Origin: JBFEUI01 sp041547565
GTDB lineage: Bacteria; Pseudomonadota; Gammaproteobacteria; Thiohalomonadales; Thiohalomonadaceae
Length of the DNA: 14,709 nucleotides
Reading direction: 5' to 3'
Assembly (NCBI GenBank): GCA_041547565.1
Contig: JBFEUI010000070.1
Span: 1 to 14,709 of the forward strand
Shown here in pieces: positions 1 to 5,532 of this stretch (position 1 is the stretch's first letter; each line of letters begins with the position of its first letter). The notes beneath the pieces were generated by a model that saw only the letters and a program-made list of their open reading frames with translations, had not been told where the DNA came from and made no database searches. The translations under genes and the position numbers were made by a program.

Positions 1-14
1 GCTAGCTTAGCAAG

Positions 15-37
15 ATTTGTTACAAAAGGTAACAAAT
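15..37. repeat. 23-nt AT-rich palindrome (9-bp arms, 5-nt spacer)
   Basis: Bases 15-23 (ATTTGTTAC) are the exact reverse complement of bases 29-37 (GTAACAAAT), around the spacer AAAAG. It lies about 150 bp past the end of the cyclic-nucleotide-binding-fold gene on the minus strand, so it could be an operator, a protein-binding site, or a weak transcript 3' hairpin. No run of T follows it on either strand, so it is not a classic intrinsic terminator. The geometry (9-5-9) is the same as the palindrome at 1669-1691, but the sequence differs. What lies left of the window is unknown, so its target gene cannot be named. Confidence 0.5.
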
Positions 38-60
38 TAGATATTAGATATAAGTTACAA

Positions 61-102
61 GAGGAAAGAGGAAAGAGGAAAGAGGAAAGAGGAAAGAGGA
101 AA
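61..102 (+). repeat. Six perfect tandem copies of 7-bp GAGGAAA
   Basis: Six exact head-to-tail copies of GAGGAAA occupy 61-102, inside an unbroken purine run from 59 to 105. The tract is non-coding, in the 1-188 spacer downstream of the minus-strand gene that ends at 189. Besides this array and the palindrome at 15-37, I see nothing gene-like in the spacer. Perfect copies suggest recent slippage expansion. A polypurine mirror-like tract of this length could form triplex (H-DNA) or pause polymerases; that is inference. Confidence 0.9.
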
Positions 103-188
103 GGGCGAAGCTTACCCTTAGCTTGTCGGTGAGTTTGTCCCTACCACTGCCGGTTTTCCTTTTGTATCTTTGATGAGCTTGTATCTTG

Positions 189-704
189 CTACAGATAATC
201 GATCAGCTTGCCGCTGGTCTGACGCAGGCGCATGCTCAGGGTCTGGCTGATGCGCATCAGTACGGTGAAGGCCAGACGCGGGTATTTCTCGCTCATGCGG
301 AACAGGTTGTCACGGCTCAGCAGGAGCAGGGTGCTCTCTTTCGCCGTGATGACGGTGGCCGAGTGTGCCTGCTGGTCGATCAGGGCCATCTCACCGATGG
401 CCTTTCCCCTGCGCACAGTGGCCAGCCGTTTCTGTTGTCCCTGCTCGTCCTCTTTCAATACATCGAGTTGCCCGTCGATGAGCAGGCACATGAAGCTGTT
501 GTGCCCCCCTTCCTGGAACAGCGTAATATCGGCTCGGGCTCGAAAGGCCTGGACATAGTCGGCCAGCCGCTCGACGGCGACGCGTTCCAGACTGTGGAAC
601 ATGGGCAGTTCCTCCAGCATGTCGCAGATCTGGGCGTGGGAGCAGCTGGCCTGGCCAAGCGGCTCCATCCCCTCGGGAAATGGCGTTCGACTGGGGCTGT
701 TCAC
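189..704 (-). CDS. Stand-alone cyclic nucleotide-binding-fold protein (Crp/Fnr sensor domain without DNA-binding domain)
   Basis: A 171-residue protein that is almost entirely one cNMP-binding beta-roll (about residues 30-150), followed by a short C-helix (150-170). No helix-turn-helix follows, so it is not a Crp/Fnr regulator; it may act by protein contact. The ligand cassette is recognisable: GKAIGEMALIDQ at 101-112 keeps the Gly-Glu of the family, but the position of the phosphate-binding arginine (R82 of E. coli CRP) appears to be His114 in AHSATV. Cyclic nucleotide binding is therefore doubtful. The start is GTG at 704-702, preceded by a good ribosome site (AGAGGA, about 7 nt away). The GTG overlaps the gluQRS stop codon in GTGA, so the two are probably co-translated. 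Known: such lone cNMP domains are common in proteobacteria and mostly uncharacterised. Ligand and partner are unknown. Confidence 0.85.
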   Translation of the reverse strand: MNSPSRTPFPEGMEPLGQASCSHAQICDMLEELPMFHSLERVAVERLADYVQAFRARADITLFQEGGHNSFMCLLIDGQLDVLKEDEQGQQKRLATVRRGKAIGEMALIDQQAHSATVITAKESTLLLLSRDNLFRMSEKYPRLAFTVLMRISQTLSMRLRQTSGKLIDYL

Positions 705-1645
705 TCGCTGTTCCTCTTGGTTGCCAGGTGCTCTGCAGGTAGGGTCAGCCGCCTCGGTACATCAGCCAGCCGCCAGTTGTCGATTGCCCACTGCCAGATA
801 TCGGTCAGTTCGGCATCCAGGAGTTTAGCCGAAGGCCGCTGGCCGAGAAACAGCAGCGCCTGCCATAGTGCCGGGATCGGTCTGTCCGGATTGGCCGCCG
901 GGGCGTGGCTCTGCTTGCTGAGTTTCTGCCCCAGTGCGTTGACGGCCACCGGCAGGTGGACGTAGTCGGGGGTGGCCAGGCCGAGGCGTTGCTGCAGGTA
1001 GATCTGGCGTGGCGTGGAGTCGAGCAGGTCGCTGCCGCGCACCACCTCCGTGATCCCCTGTTCGGCATCATCGACCACCACCGCGAGCTGATAGGCAAAC
1101 AGTCCGTCGGCACGCCTGATCACAAAGTCGCCGACCTCCTGTTGCAGGTGCTGGGCAATGCGCCCCTGGAGCGCATCATCGAAGGCGATCACCTGGTCCT
1201 CCGTCAGCAGCCGTATGGCATACTGCCGGCGACTGCCCCGGGCGCCGCTGCGGCAGGTGCCGGGATAGACCGCCGAGTTGGCCCCGGCCCGTGCCTGGGC
1301 CTCGCGTATCTCCTTGCGCGAGCAGTCACAGGGATAGGCCAGCGCATCACGCCGCAGTTGTTCGATCGTTTCGCGGTAGGCCTCGTGGCGTGTGCTCTGG
1401 TAGAGCACCGGACCATGCCACTCGAAACCAAAACGCTCCAGGGTACGCAGGATGTCGTCAGCGGCACCAAGCTGCTCGCGCGGGGGATCGAGGTCCTCCA
1501 TGCGCACCAGCCACGTGCCTCCGCGGGCACGGGCCTGCAGGTAGCTGCCAACCGCGGCGACCAGCGAGCCGAAGTGCAAGGGGCCGGTGGGCGAGGGGGC
1601 AAAGCGTCCCCGGTAGCGGCCTGATGTGTGGGGTGTCGTGTTCAA
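701..1645 (-). CDS. gluQRS: Glutamyl-Q tRNA(Asp) synthetase
   Basis: A truncated class I glutamyl-tRNA synthetase paralogue lacking the anticodon-binding domain; the family transfers glutamate to queuosine at position 34 of tRNA-Asp. At 314 residues it has typical length. Visible motifs: RFAPSPTGPLHFGSL at 14-28 (HIGH-like HFGS), the glutamate/ATP site RMEDLDPPRE at 48-57, zinc ligands C106, C108, Y127 and C131, and a KMSKS-like KLSKQ at 241-245. The start is TTG at 1645-1643: it is the only start codon between the in-frame stop at 1669-1667 and the first conserved residues. No clear ribosome site precedes it, so expression may be weak. It sits downstream of dksA as in many gammaproteobacteria, but a nitroreductase gene lies between them. 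Its stop overlaps the start of the cNMP-fold gene. An AT-rich spacer with a palindrome at 1669-1691 lies just upstream and may hold its promoter. Confidence 0.95.
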   Translation of the reverse strand: MNTTPHTSGRYRGRFAPSPTGPLHFGSLVAAVGSYLQARARGGTWLVRMEDLDPPREQLGAADDILRTLERFGFEWHGPVLYQSTRHEAYRETIEQLRRDALAYPCDCSRKEIREAQARAGANSAVYPGTCRSGARGSRRQYAIRLLTEDQVIAFDDALQGRIAQHLQQEVGDFVIRRADGLFAYQLAVVVDDAEQGITEVVRGSDLLDSTPRQIYLQQRLGLATPDYVHLPVAVNALGQKLSKQSHAPAANPDRPIPALWQALLFLGQRPSAKLLDAELTDIWQWAIDNWRLADVPRRLTLPAEHLATKRNSE

Positions 1646-1664
1646 ACCGGAGCAAACGAGTTGG

Positions 1665-1765
1665 GATTAAGTGATATCCTTTATATCACTTTACACTTTA
1701 ATAAAATAATGTAACACAATGTAATTAAATAATATTTTTATACAATAAAACTTAAAGTGTTTTCT
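1665..1765 (-). promoter_or_regulatory. AT-rich promoter region with operator-like palindrome, upstream of gluQRS
   Basis: The spacer between the nitroreductase stop and gluQRS start is very AT-rich, unlike the flanking genes. Bases 1669-1677 (AAGTGATAT) pair exactly with 1683-1691 (ATATCACTT) around CCTTT, a perfect 9-5-9 palindrome; read on the minus strand it contains a TATAAA that could be a -10 box. A second inverted pair, ACACTTTAA at 1693-1701 and TTAAAGTGT at 1752-1760, flanks the rest, giving four AAGTG/CACTT boxes in all. This suggests a regulated promoter for gluQRS and the cNMP-fold gene. So many TATAAT-like strings occur that I cannot fix the exact -10/-35. A weak terminator role for the nitroreductase transcript is an alternative. 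Confidence 0.5.
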
Positions 1766-1770
1766 AGGCT

Positions 1771-2436
1771 TCAGGTATGCCACTGGGTAAACTCATCGAC
1801 CCCCTGGCGCTCTGTGCGGTACTGGTTTACCGCCGCAGCGGTATCGGCGTAGCCCAGCGACAGGCCACCGAGCACTAGCCAGTTGTCCTCTATCTTGAGG
1901 GCCTGGCGCACAATATCGGGGTATTCGGCCAGCGAGGCCTGCGGGCAGCTTTCCAGGCCATGGGCCCGGGCGGCGAGCATGACACTCTGGATGAACATGC
2001 CCATGTCGAGCCAGGCGCCCTGGCCCAGATTCTTCTCCATAAAGAACAGCAGGCCCACCGGGGCGCCGAAAAAACGGTAGTTGTTGTACCAGGCCTCGAC
2101 ACGTTTTTCGGTGTCATCCCTGCCGATGCCCAGGGCACCATAGAGCGCCAGGCCGCAGGCCTTGCGTCTTTGCTTGTAGGGCCCGAACCACTCCTGGGGG
2201 TAATAGTGGTAGTCCGGGTTCTCCCGGGTGCCCGCATTGCGCGCCGCGATGATGGCATCGCCGATGGCCTGTTTGGCCGTGCCCTTGACCACGGCAACGC
2301 GCCACGGCTGGATGTTCACCCCAGAGGGTGACCAGCGCGCCGTATCGAGGATGCTGCGCACGGTCTCGTCACTCACATCACGATCGAGATAGGCGCGTAT
2401 CGAACGGCGCTCACGGATTGCATCCAGTATATCCAT
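1771..2436 (-). CDS. Nitroreductase-family flavoprotein (FMN-dependent oxidoreductase)
   Basis: A 221-residue nitroreductase-fold protein; the family binds FMN and uses NAD(P)H to reduce nitroaromatics, quinones or similar acceptors in the cytoplasm. FMN-binding signs: IRERRSIRAY at 7-16, the SPSGVNIQPWRV segment at 36-47, SCPQ at 163-166, and GGLSLGYAD at 190-198 near the C-terminus. The start at 2436 was chosen because ATG there is preceded by ACCGGAGTAATAGT, a good GGAG site, and begins exactly at the family's usual N-terminus (MDILDAIRERRSIR); an upstream in-frame Met at 2571 would add 45 low-complexity residues. It resembles the PnbA/NfnB-like subgroup by length, but the substrate cannot be read from sequence. 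It sits between dksA and gluQRS, which are usually adjacent. About 230 bp separate it from the dksA hairpin, so it may have its own promoter. Confidence 0.9.
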   Translation of the reverse strand: MDILDAIRERRSIRAYLDRDVSDETVRSILDTARWSPSGVNIQPWRVAVVKGTAKQAIGDAIIAARNAGTRENPDYHYYPQEWFGPYKQRRKACGLALYGALGIGRDDTEKRVEAWYNNYRFFGAPVGLLFFMEKNLGQGAWLDMGMFIQSVMLAARAHGLESCPQASLAEYPDIVRQALKIEDNWLVLGGLSLGYADTAAAVNQYRTERQGVDEFTQWHT

Positions 2437-2672
2437 ACTATTACTCCGGTGTTGAATGTCACTGGGAGCACTATCCCATGATGCGGCGGTGACGGGCAAT
2501 GCCTGGGCTGTTCCGGACGGGAACACGTTACAGTGAGGTGGACAAAGCGCGTGTGGTGATACTGACGTCAACTGTCATGTATGCTGGATTTGCACCTGTT
2601 GGAAAAGGGGGGCTTACAGTCGGGGAAACGGTTTGATGCAGGCTCCAAACGAGCGTGTACCCGCCTGGAAGG
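2437..2672. other. Non-coding spacer between dksA hairpin and nitroreductase
   Basis: About 236 bp containing the nitroreductase ribosome site (plus-strand CTCC near 2444-2447). I found no convincing sigma-70 promoter, RNA gene or repeat. An 8-bp palindrome TGACGTCA at 2563-2570 is present but may be chance. Open frames that cross this stretch lack family resemblance and are not supported as genes. Confidence 0.4.
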
Positions 2673-2710
2673 GCAACACATACCTCCGGTGATGCCGGGG
2701 TATGTGTTGC
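2673..2710 (-). terminator. Strong hairpin downstream of dksA (terminator-like)
   Basis: GCAACACATACC (2673-2684) pairs perfectly with GGTATGTGTTGC (2699-2710). Inside it CCGG (2686-2689) pairs with CCGG (2695-2698) around the loop TGATG, giving a 16-bp stem with one bulged base. It starts 17 nt after the dksA stop codon in the direction of transcription. No T-run follows on the minus strand (next bases CCTTCCAGG), so it may stop polymerase only partly, with Rho help, or protect the dksA mRNA 3' end. Confidence 0.65.
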
Positions 2711-2727
2711 TGATGGTACGGTGAGGA

Positions 2728-3333
2728 TTAACCGCGCTGCTTTTCCCTGATCTCGTCCAGGGTCTTGCAGTCGATGCACAGGGTGGCAGTTGGCCGTGCC
2801 TCAAGACGGCGAATACCGATTTCCACACCGCAGCTCTCGCAGTAGCCGTATTCATCTTCGTCGATTAGATCGAGTGATTCGTCAATCTTCTTGATCAGCT
2901 TGCGCTCGCGATCGCGGGTGCGCAGTTCCATGGTGAACTCCGACTCCTGGGAGGCGCGATCATTCGGATCGGGGAAGTTGGCGGCCTCATCCTGCATATG
3001 GTGCACAGTGCGGTCGACCTCTTCCATCAGCTCCTTTTTCCAGTTCAGGAGGATCTGGTTGAAGTGGGCCTTCATCTTGTCGCCCATGTACTCTTCGCCC
3101 CTCTTGGGCTGGTAGGGTTCGAAATGCGACACACCCTCCACAGCACTTTTGACTGTGGTTTTCCTGCTGCTGGCATTTTTCTTCGGTGCGGCCTTCTTTA
3201 CGCTCTTTTTGGGAGCGGGTGCTTTCTTTGCCGCGGGCGCCTTTTTCTTGGCCGCTGCGGTTGTCTTCTTGACCGGTGCCTTCTTTTTGGCTGTGGTCGC
3301 CTTCTTGGTCGCTGCCTTTTTCTTTACGGGCAT
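2728..3333 (-). CDS. dksA: RNA polymerase-binding transcription factor DksA with long lysine-rich N-terminal tail
   Basis: DksA enters the RNA polymerase secondary channel and, with ppGpp, represses stable-RNA promoters and activates amino-acid promoters. Residues about 68-201 match E. coli DksA closely: globular entry EPYQPKRGEEYMGD (72-85), coiled coil with the tip motif DPNDRA (122-127, equivalents of E. coli D71, D74 and A76), and a zinc finger with C165, C168, C186 and C189. Residues 1-60 form an extra tail of Lys, Ala, Pro and Thr: 22 lysines and no acidic residue before E66, like histone H1 tails. E. coli DksA (151 aa) lacks it; this protein is 201 aa. The start at 3333 was chosen because ATG is preceded by AGGAGA at 7 nt; an upstream ATG at 3375 lies inside the probable -10 box. 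No Met occurs between 1 and 83, so the tail cannot be avoided by a later ATG. A hairpin follows the gene. Confidence 0.96.
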   Translation of the reverse strand: MPVKKKAATKKATTAKKKAPVKKTTAAAKKKAPAAKKAPAPKKSVKKAAPKKNASSRKTTVKSAVEGVSHFEPYQPKRGEEYMGDKMKAHFNQILLNWKKELMEEVDRTVHHMQDEAANFPDPNDRASQESEFTMELRTRDRERKLIKKIDESLDLIDEDEYGYCESCGVEIGIRRLEARPTATLCIDCKTLDEIREKQRG

Positions 3334-3374
3334 ACGCTGGTCTCCTGCCAAAGCGCGAAAAAATTCAGCGCGCA

Positions 3375-3403
3375 TCTATACCAGAACTGGGCTGTGGGTG
3401 CAA
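3375..3403 (-). promoter_or_regulatory. Candidate sigma-70 promoter for dksA with GC-rich discriminator
   Basis: On the minus strand, TTGCAC (3403-3398), a 17-bp spacer, and TATAGA (3380-3375) fit a sigma-70 promoter about 40 bp upstream of the dksA start. The bases right after the -10 read TGCGCGC, a GC-rich discriminator of the type found at DksA/ppGpp-repressed promoters; E. coli dksA is itself negatively autoregulated. The -35 match is only partial, so this remains a candidate. Confidence 0.4.
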
Positions 3404-3513
3404 CTAATGGCTGTCACTGACAGGTGAAAGCAGGGCCATGCTGAGGTAAGCTAAGCGCTTGTTCCGTAACTTGTAAATCGGGTCTGCAGGACATAGATAG
3501 GATGCGGCAGTCG

Positions 3514-3556
3514 ACCCGGATCGGGTTGGGTACGATACACGGGCAGTGCGCTGCCC
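3514..3556. repeat. Two small hairpins in the cbbY 5' region
   Basis: ACCCG (3514-3518) pairs with CGGGT (3522-3526) around GAT, and GGGCAG (3541-3546) pairs with CTGCCC (3551-3556) around TGCG. They lie 35-77 bp upstream of the cbbY start, in the divergent dksA/cbbY region. They could be RNA leader structures or protein sites; no T-run follows, so neither looks like an attenuator. I could not place a convincing plus-strand promoter here. Confidence 0.35.
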
Positions 3557-3590
3557 AGAGATTAGCGTAACGAGAGCTTGTATAGAGATC

Positions 3591-4355
3591 ATGAAACAAC
3601 TGGAAGCACTTCTTTTTGATGTTGACGGCACACTCGCCGATACCGAGCGTGACGGCCATCGTGTGGCCTTTAACCGCGCCTTTGCCGAGGCGGGGCTGGA
3701 TTGGGAATGGTCGGAGGCGCTCTATGGCCAGCTGCTGGCGGTCACCGGCGGCAAGGAGCGGATCCGCTACTATCTCGACAACTTCAACACCGATTTCACC
3801 CCTCCCGAGGACCTGGACGGTTTCATCGCCGGACTGCACCAGTCAAAGACACACCACTACACCGAGATGCTGGGGCAGGGGGTGATCCCGCTGCGGCCCG
3901 GGGTGAAGCGGCTGATCAAGGAGGCGCGTGCGGCCGGTCTGCGCCTTGCCGTGGCCACCACCACTACCCCGGCCAATGTCAGCGCTCTGCTGGAGAACGC
4001 CCTGGCCCCCGATTCCATGGGCTGGTTTGAGGTGATTGCCGCGGGGGATGTGGTGCCGGCCAAAAAACCGGCACCGGATATCTACAACTACGCGATGGAG
4101 AAGATGGGATTAACCCCGGAGCAGTGCATCGCGTTTGAGGATTCGCACAACGGTATCCTCGCCTCGCACGGTGCCAGTCTGACGACCATTATCGCCGTCA
4201 ACGGCTACACCCGGGATGAGGATTTCAATGGGGCCGCCATCGTGCTGGACAACTGGGGTGAACCTGACCGGCCGTTCACCGTGTTGCAGGGGAATGCGCA
4301 GGGGGCCAGCTACCTTGACCTGAACATGGTCAGACGTATCCACGCCAATGGCTGA
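3591..4355 (+). CDS. cbbY: CbbY-type HAD phosphatase (probable xylulose-1,5-bisphosphate phosphatase)
   Basis: A 254-residue haloacid-dehalogenase phosphatase with a helical cap at about 15-95. HAD motif I is DVDGT with nucleophile D10 and acid/base D12; motif II is in VATTTTPANV (121-130); motif III is K158/K159 before PAPD; motif IV is FEDSHNG with E183 and D184. The run ADTERDGHRVAFNRAFAEAG (16-35) and TGGKER (52-57) are signature stretches of the CbbY branch rather than generic phosphoglycolate phosphatases. Known: Rhodobacter CbbY dephosphorylates xylulose-1,5-bisphosphate, a RubisCO inhibitor, to xylulose-5-phosphate. The ATG at 3591 matches the family N-terminus, with a weak GAGA site; an upstream in-frame ATG at 3546 lies in the hairpin region. 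The stop overlaps the aminotransferase start by 8 bp, suggesting coupled translation. CbbY homologues also occur in non-autotrophs, so the exact substrate is inferred. Confidence 0.88.
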   Translation: MKQLEALLFDVDGTLADTERDGHRVAFNRAFAEAGLDWEWSEALYGQLLAVTGGKERIRYYLDNFNTDFTPPEDLDGFIAGLHQSKTHHYTEMLGQGVIPLRPGVKRLIKEARAAGLRLAVATTTTPANVSALLENALAPDSMGWFEVIAAGDVVPAKKPAPDIYNYAMEKMGLTPEQCIAFEDSHNGILASHGASLTTIIAVNGYTRDEDFNGAAIVLDNWGEPDRPFTVLQGNAQGASYLDLNMVRRIHANG

Positions 4356-5520
4356 TAGCCCCCATATCGCCCGGCGCATGGCCGATATCGAGCCGTTCCA
4401 CGTGATGGAACTGCTCGGCCGGGCGAGGCAGCTGGAGGCGGCTGGCCGCTCGATCGTTCACATGGAGATCGGCGAGCCCGACTTCGATACCCCCGAGCCG
4501 GTTACCCGGGCGGCCCAGCAGGCGCTGGCGGCGGGGCACACCCATTACACACCCGCTCTGGGGCTGCCTGAACTGCGCGAAGCGATTGCCGCCTTCTACC
4601 AGCGCCGTTACGGCAAGCAGCTTGACCCTGACAGGGTGGTGATTACCCCCGGCGCCTCCGGCGCCCTGCTGCTGGCACTGGGCGTGTTGCTCGATCCCGG
4701 CGACAGGGTGCTGCTGGCCGATCCGGGCTATCCGTGCAACCGCCACTTTGTCCGCTTTGTCGAGGGGGAGGCGATACCGGTCCCGGTCGACGCCTCGAGC
4801 GCTTTTCAGCTCAATGCCGGGCATATCCGGCAGTACTGGGATGAGCGGACGGTGGCGGCCATGGTGGCTACGCCCTCCAATCCGACCGGAACGGTGCTCG
4901 AGCGCGATGCACTCACGGGCTTGATGGAGGCGATATCAAACCGGGGTGGCACGCTGATTGTCGATGAGATCTACCACGGGCTCATCTACGAGGGGGATAC
5001 CCCCAGCGCGCTGGAACTGAGTGATGAGCTGTTTCTCATCAACAGCTTCTCGAAATACTTTTGCATGACCGGCTGGCGGCTGGGCTGGCTGGTGGTGCCG
5101 GAGGCCTACCGGCGGGAAGTGGAGAAGCTGATGCAGAATCTCTACATCGCCGCCCCGACGCTGGCACAGTATGCCGCGCTTGCCGCCTTTCATGACGATA
5201 CGCTTGGGATACTGGAGCAGCGCAGGGAGGCGTTCAGGGAACGACGTGACTACCTGCTGCCGGCACTGCGCGAGCTGGGTTTTGCGATCCCGGTCAGCCC
5301 GCAGGGGGCCTTTTATCTCTATGCCGACAGCAGCCCTGTTCATCCGGACAGCCGGCAACTGGCCCAGGCGCTGCTGGAGCAGGCCGGTGTCGCCGTGACC
5401 CCGGGCATCGATTTCGGCAGCAACGCCCCCGAGCGCCACATGCGCTTTGCCTATACCACCTCGCTGGAACAGCTGCAGCAGGGTGTGGAGCGGCTGAAGC
5501 GGCACCTCCACGGCACCTAG
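4348..5520 (+). CDS. Class I/II pyridoxal-phosphate aminotransferase
   Basis: A 390-residue fold-type I aminotransferase of the aspartate-aminotransferase superfamily; it would move an amino group between an amino acid and a 2-oxo acid. Seen: the substrate-arm glycine in IGEPDF (41-46), HTHYTPALGLPELREAI (64-80), the PLP-phosphate region PGASGA (101-106), N178 in SNPTG, D206 and Y209 in DEIYHGL, the Schiff-base lysine K236 in SFSKYFCMTGWRLGW, and the carboxylate-binding R366 in HMRFAYT. All catalytic positions are intact. The ATG at 4348 is inside the cbbY coding end; no clear ribosome site precedes it, consistent with translational coupling. Substrate preference cannot be read with confidence; it resembles proteins loosely labelled aspartate or alanine aminotransferase. 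The gene converges on cysZ with only 7 bp between stop codons. Confidence 0.93.
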   Translation: MADSPHIARRMADIEPFHVMELLGRARQLEAAGRSIVHMEIGEPDFDTPEPVTRAAQQALAAGHTHYTPALGLPELREAIAAFYQRRYGKQLDPDRVVITPGASGALLLALGVLLDPGDRVLLADPGYPCNRHFVRFVEGEAIPVPVDASSAFQLNAGHIRQYWDERTVAAMVATPSNPTGTVLERDALTGLMEAISNRGGTLIVDEIYHGLIYEGDTPSALELSDELFLINSFSKYFCMTGWRLGWLVVPEAYRREVEKLMQNLYIAAPTLAQYAALAAFHDDTLGILEQRREAFRERRDYLLPALRELGFAIPVSPQGAFYLYADSSPVHPDSRQLAQALLEQAGVAVTPGIDFGSNAPERHMRFAYTTSLEQLQQGVERLKRHLHGT

Positions 5521-5532
5521 GGCCGGCCTAGG
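5516..5532. terminator. Palindrome over the two convergent stop codons (possible bidirectional terminator)
   Basis: CCTAGG (5516-5521) and CCTAGG (5527-5532) flank GCCGG, giving a 6-bp stem with a 5-nt loop. The TAG stop of the aminotransferase (5518-5520) and the TAG stop of cysZ (minus strand, 5530-5528) lie within the two arms. The central GGCCGGCC is also self-complementary, so alternative folding is possible. No T-runs follow, so termination strength is uncertain. Confidence 0.4.

Noticed and set aside
186..965. A 259-codon plus-strand open frame over the cNMP-fold gene and gluQRS
   Set aside because: Both minus-strand genes have clear motifs and a translational overlap; the plus-strand product looks like complement translation of them.
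2563..2570. TGACGTCA palindrome as a regulatory site
   Set aside because: An 8-bp palindrome is expected by chance in a window of this size and no second copy or promoter is beside it.
2437..2571. Upstream extension of the nitroreductase (45 residues)
   Set aside because: The ATG at 2436 has a good GGAG site and matches the family start; the extension is low-complexity.
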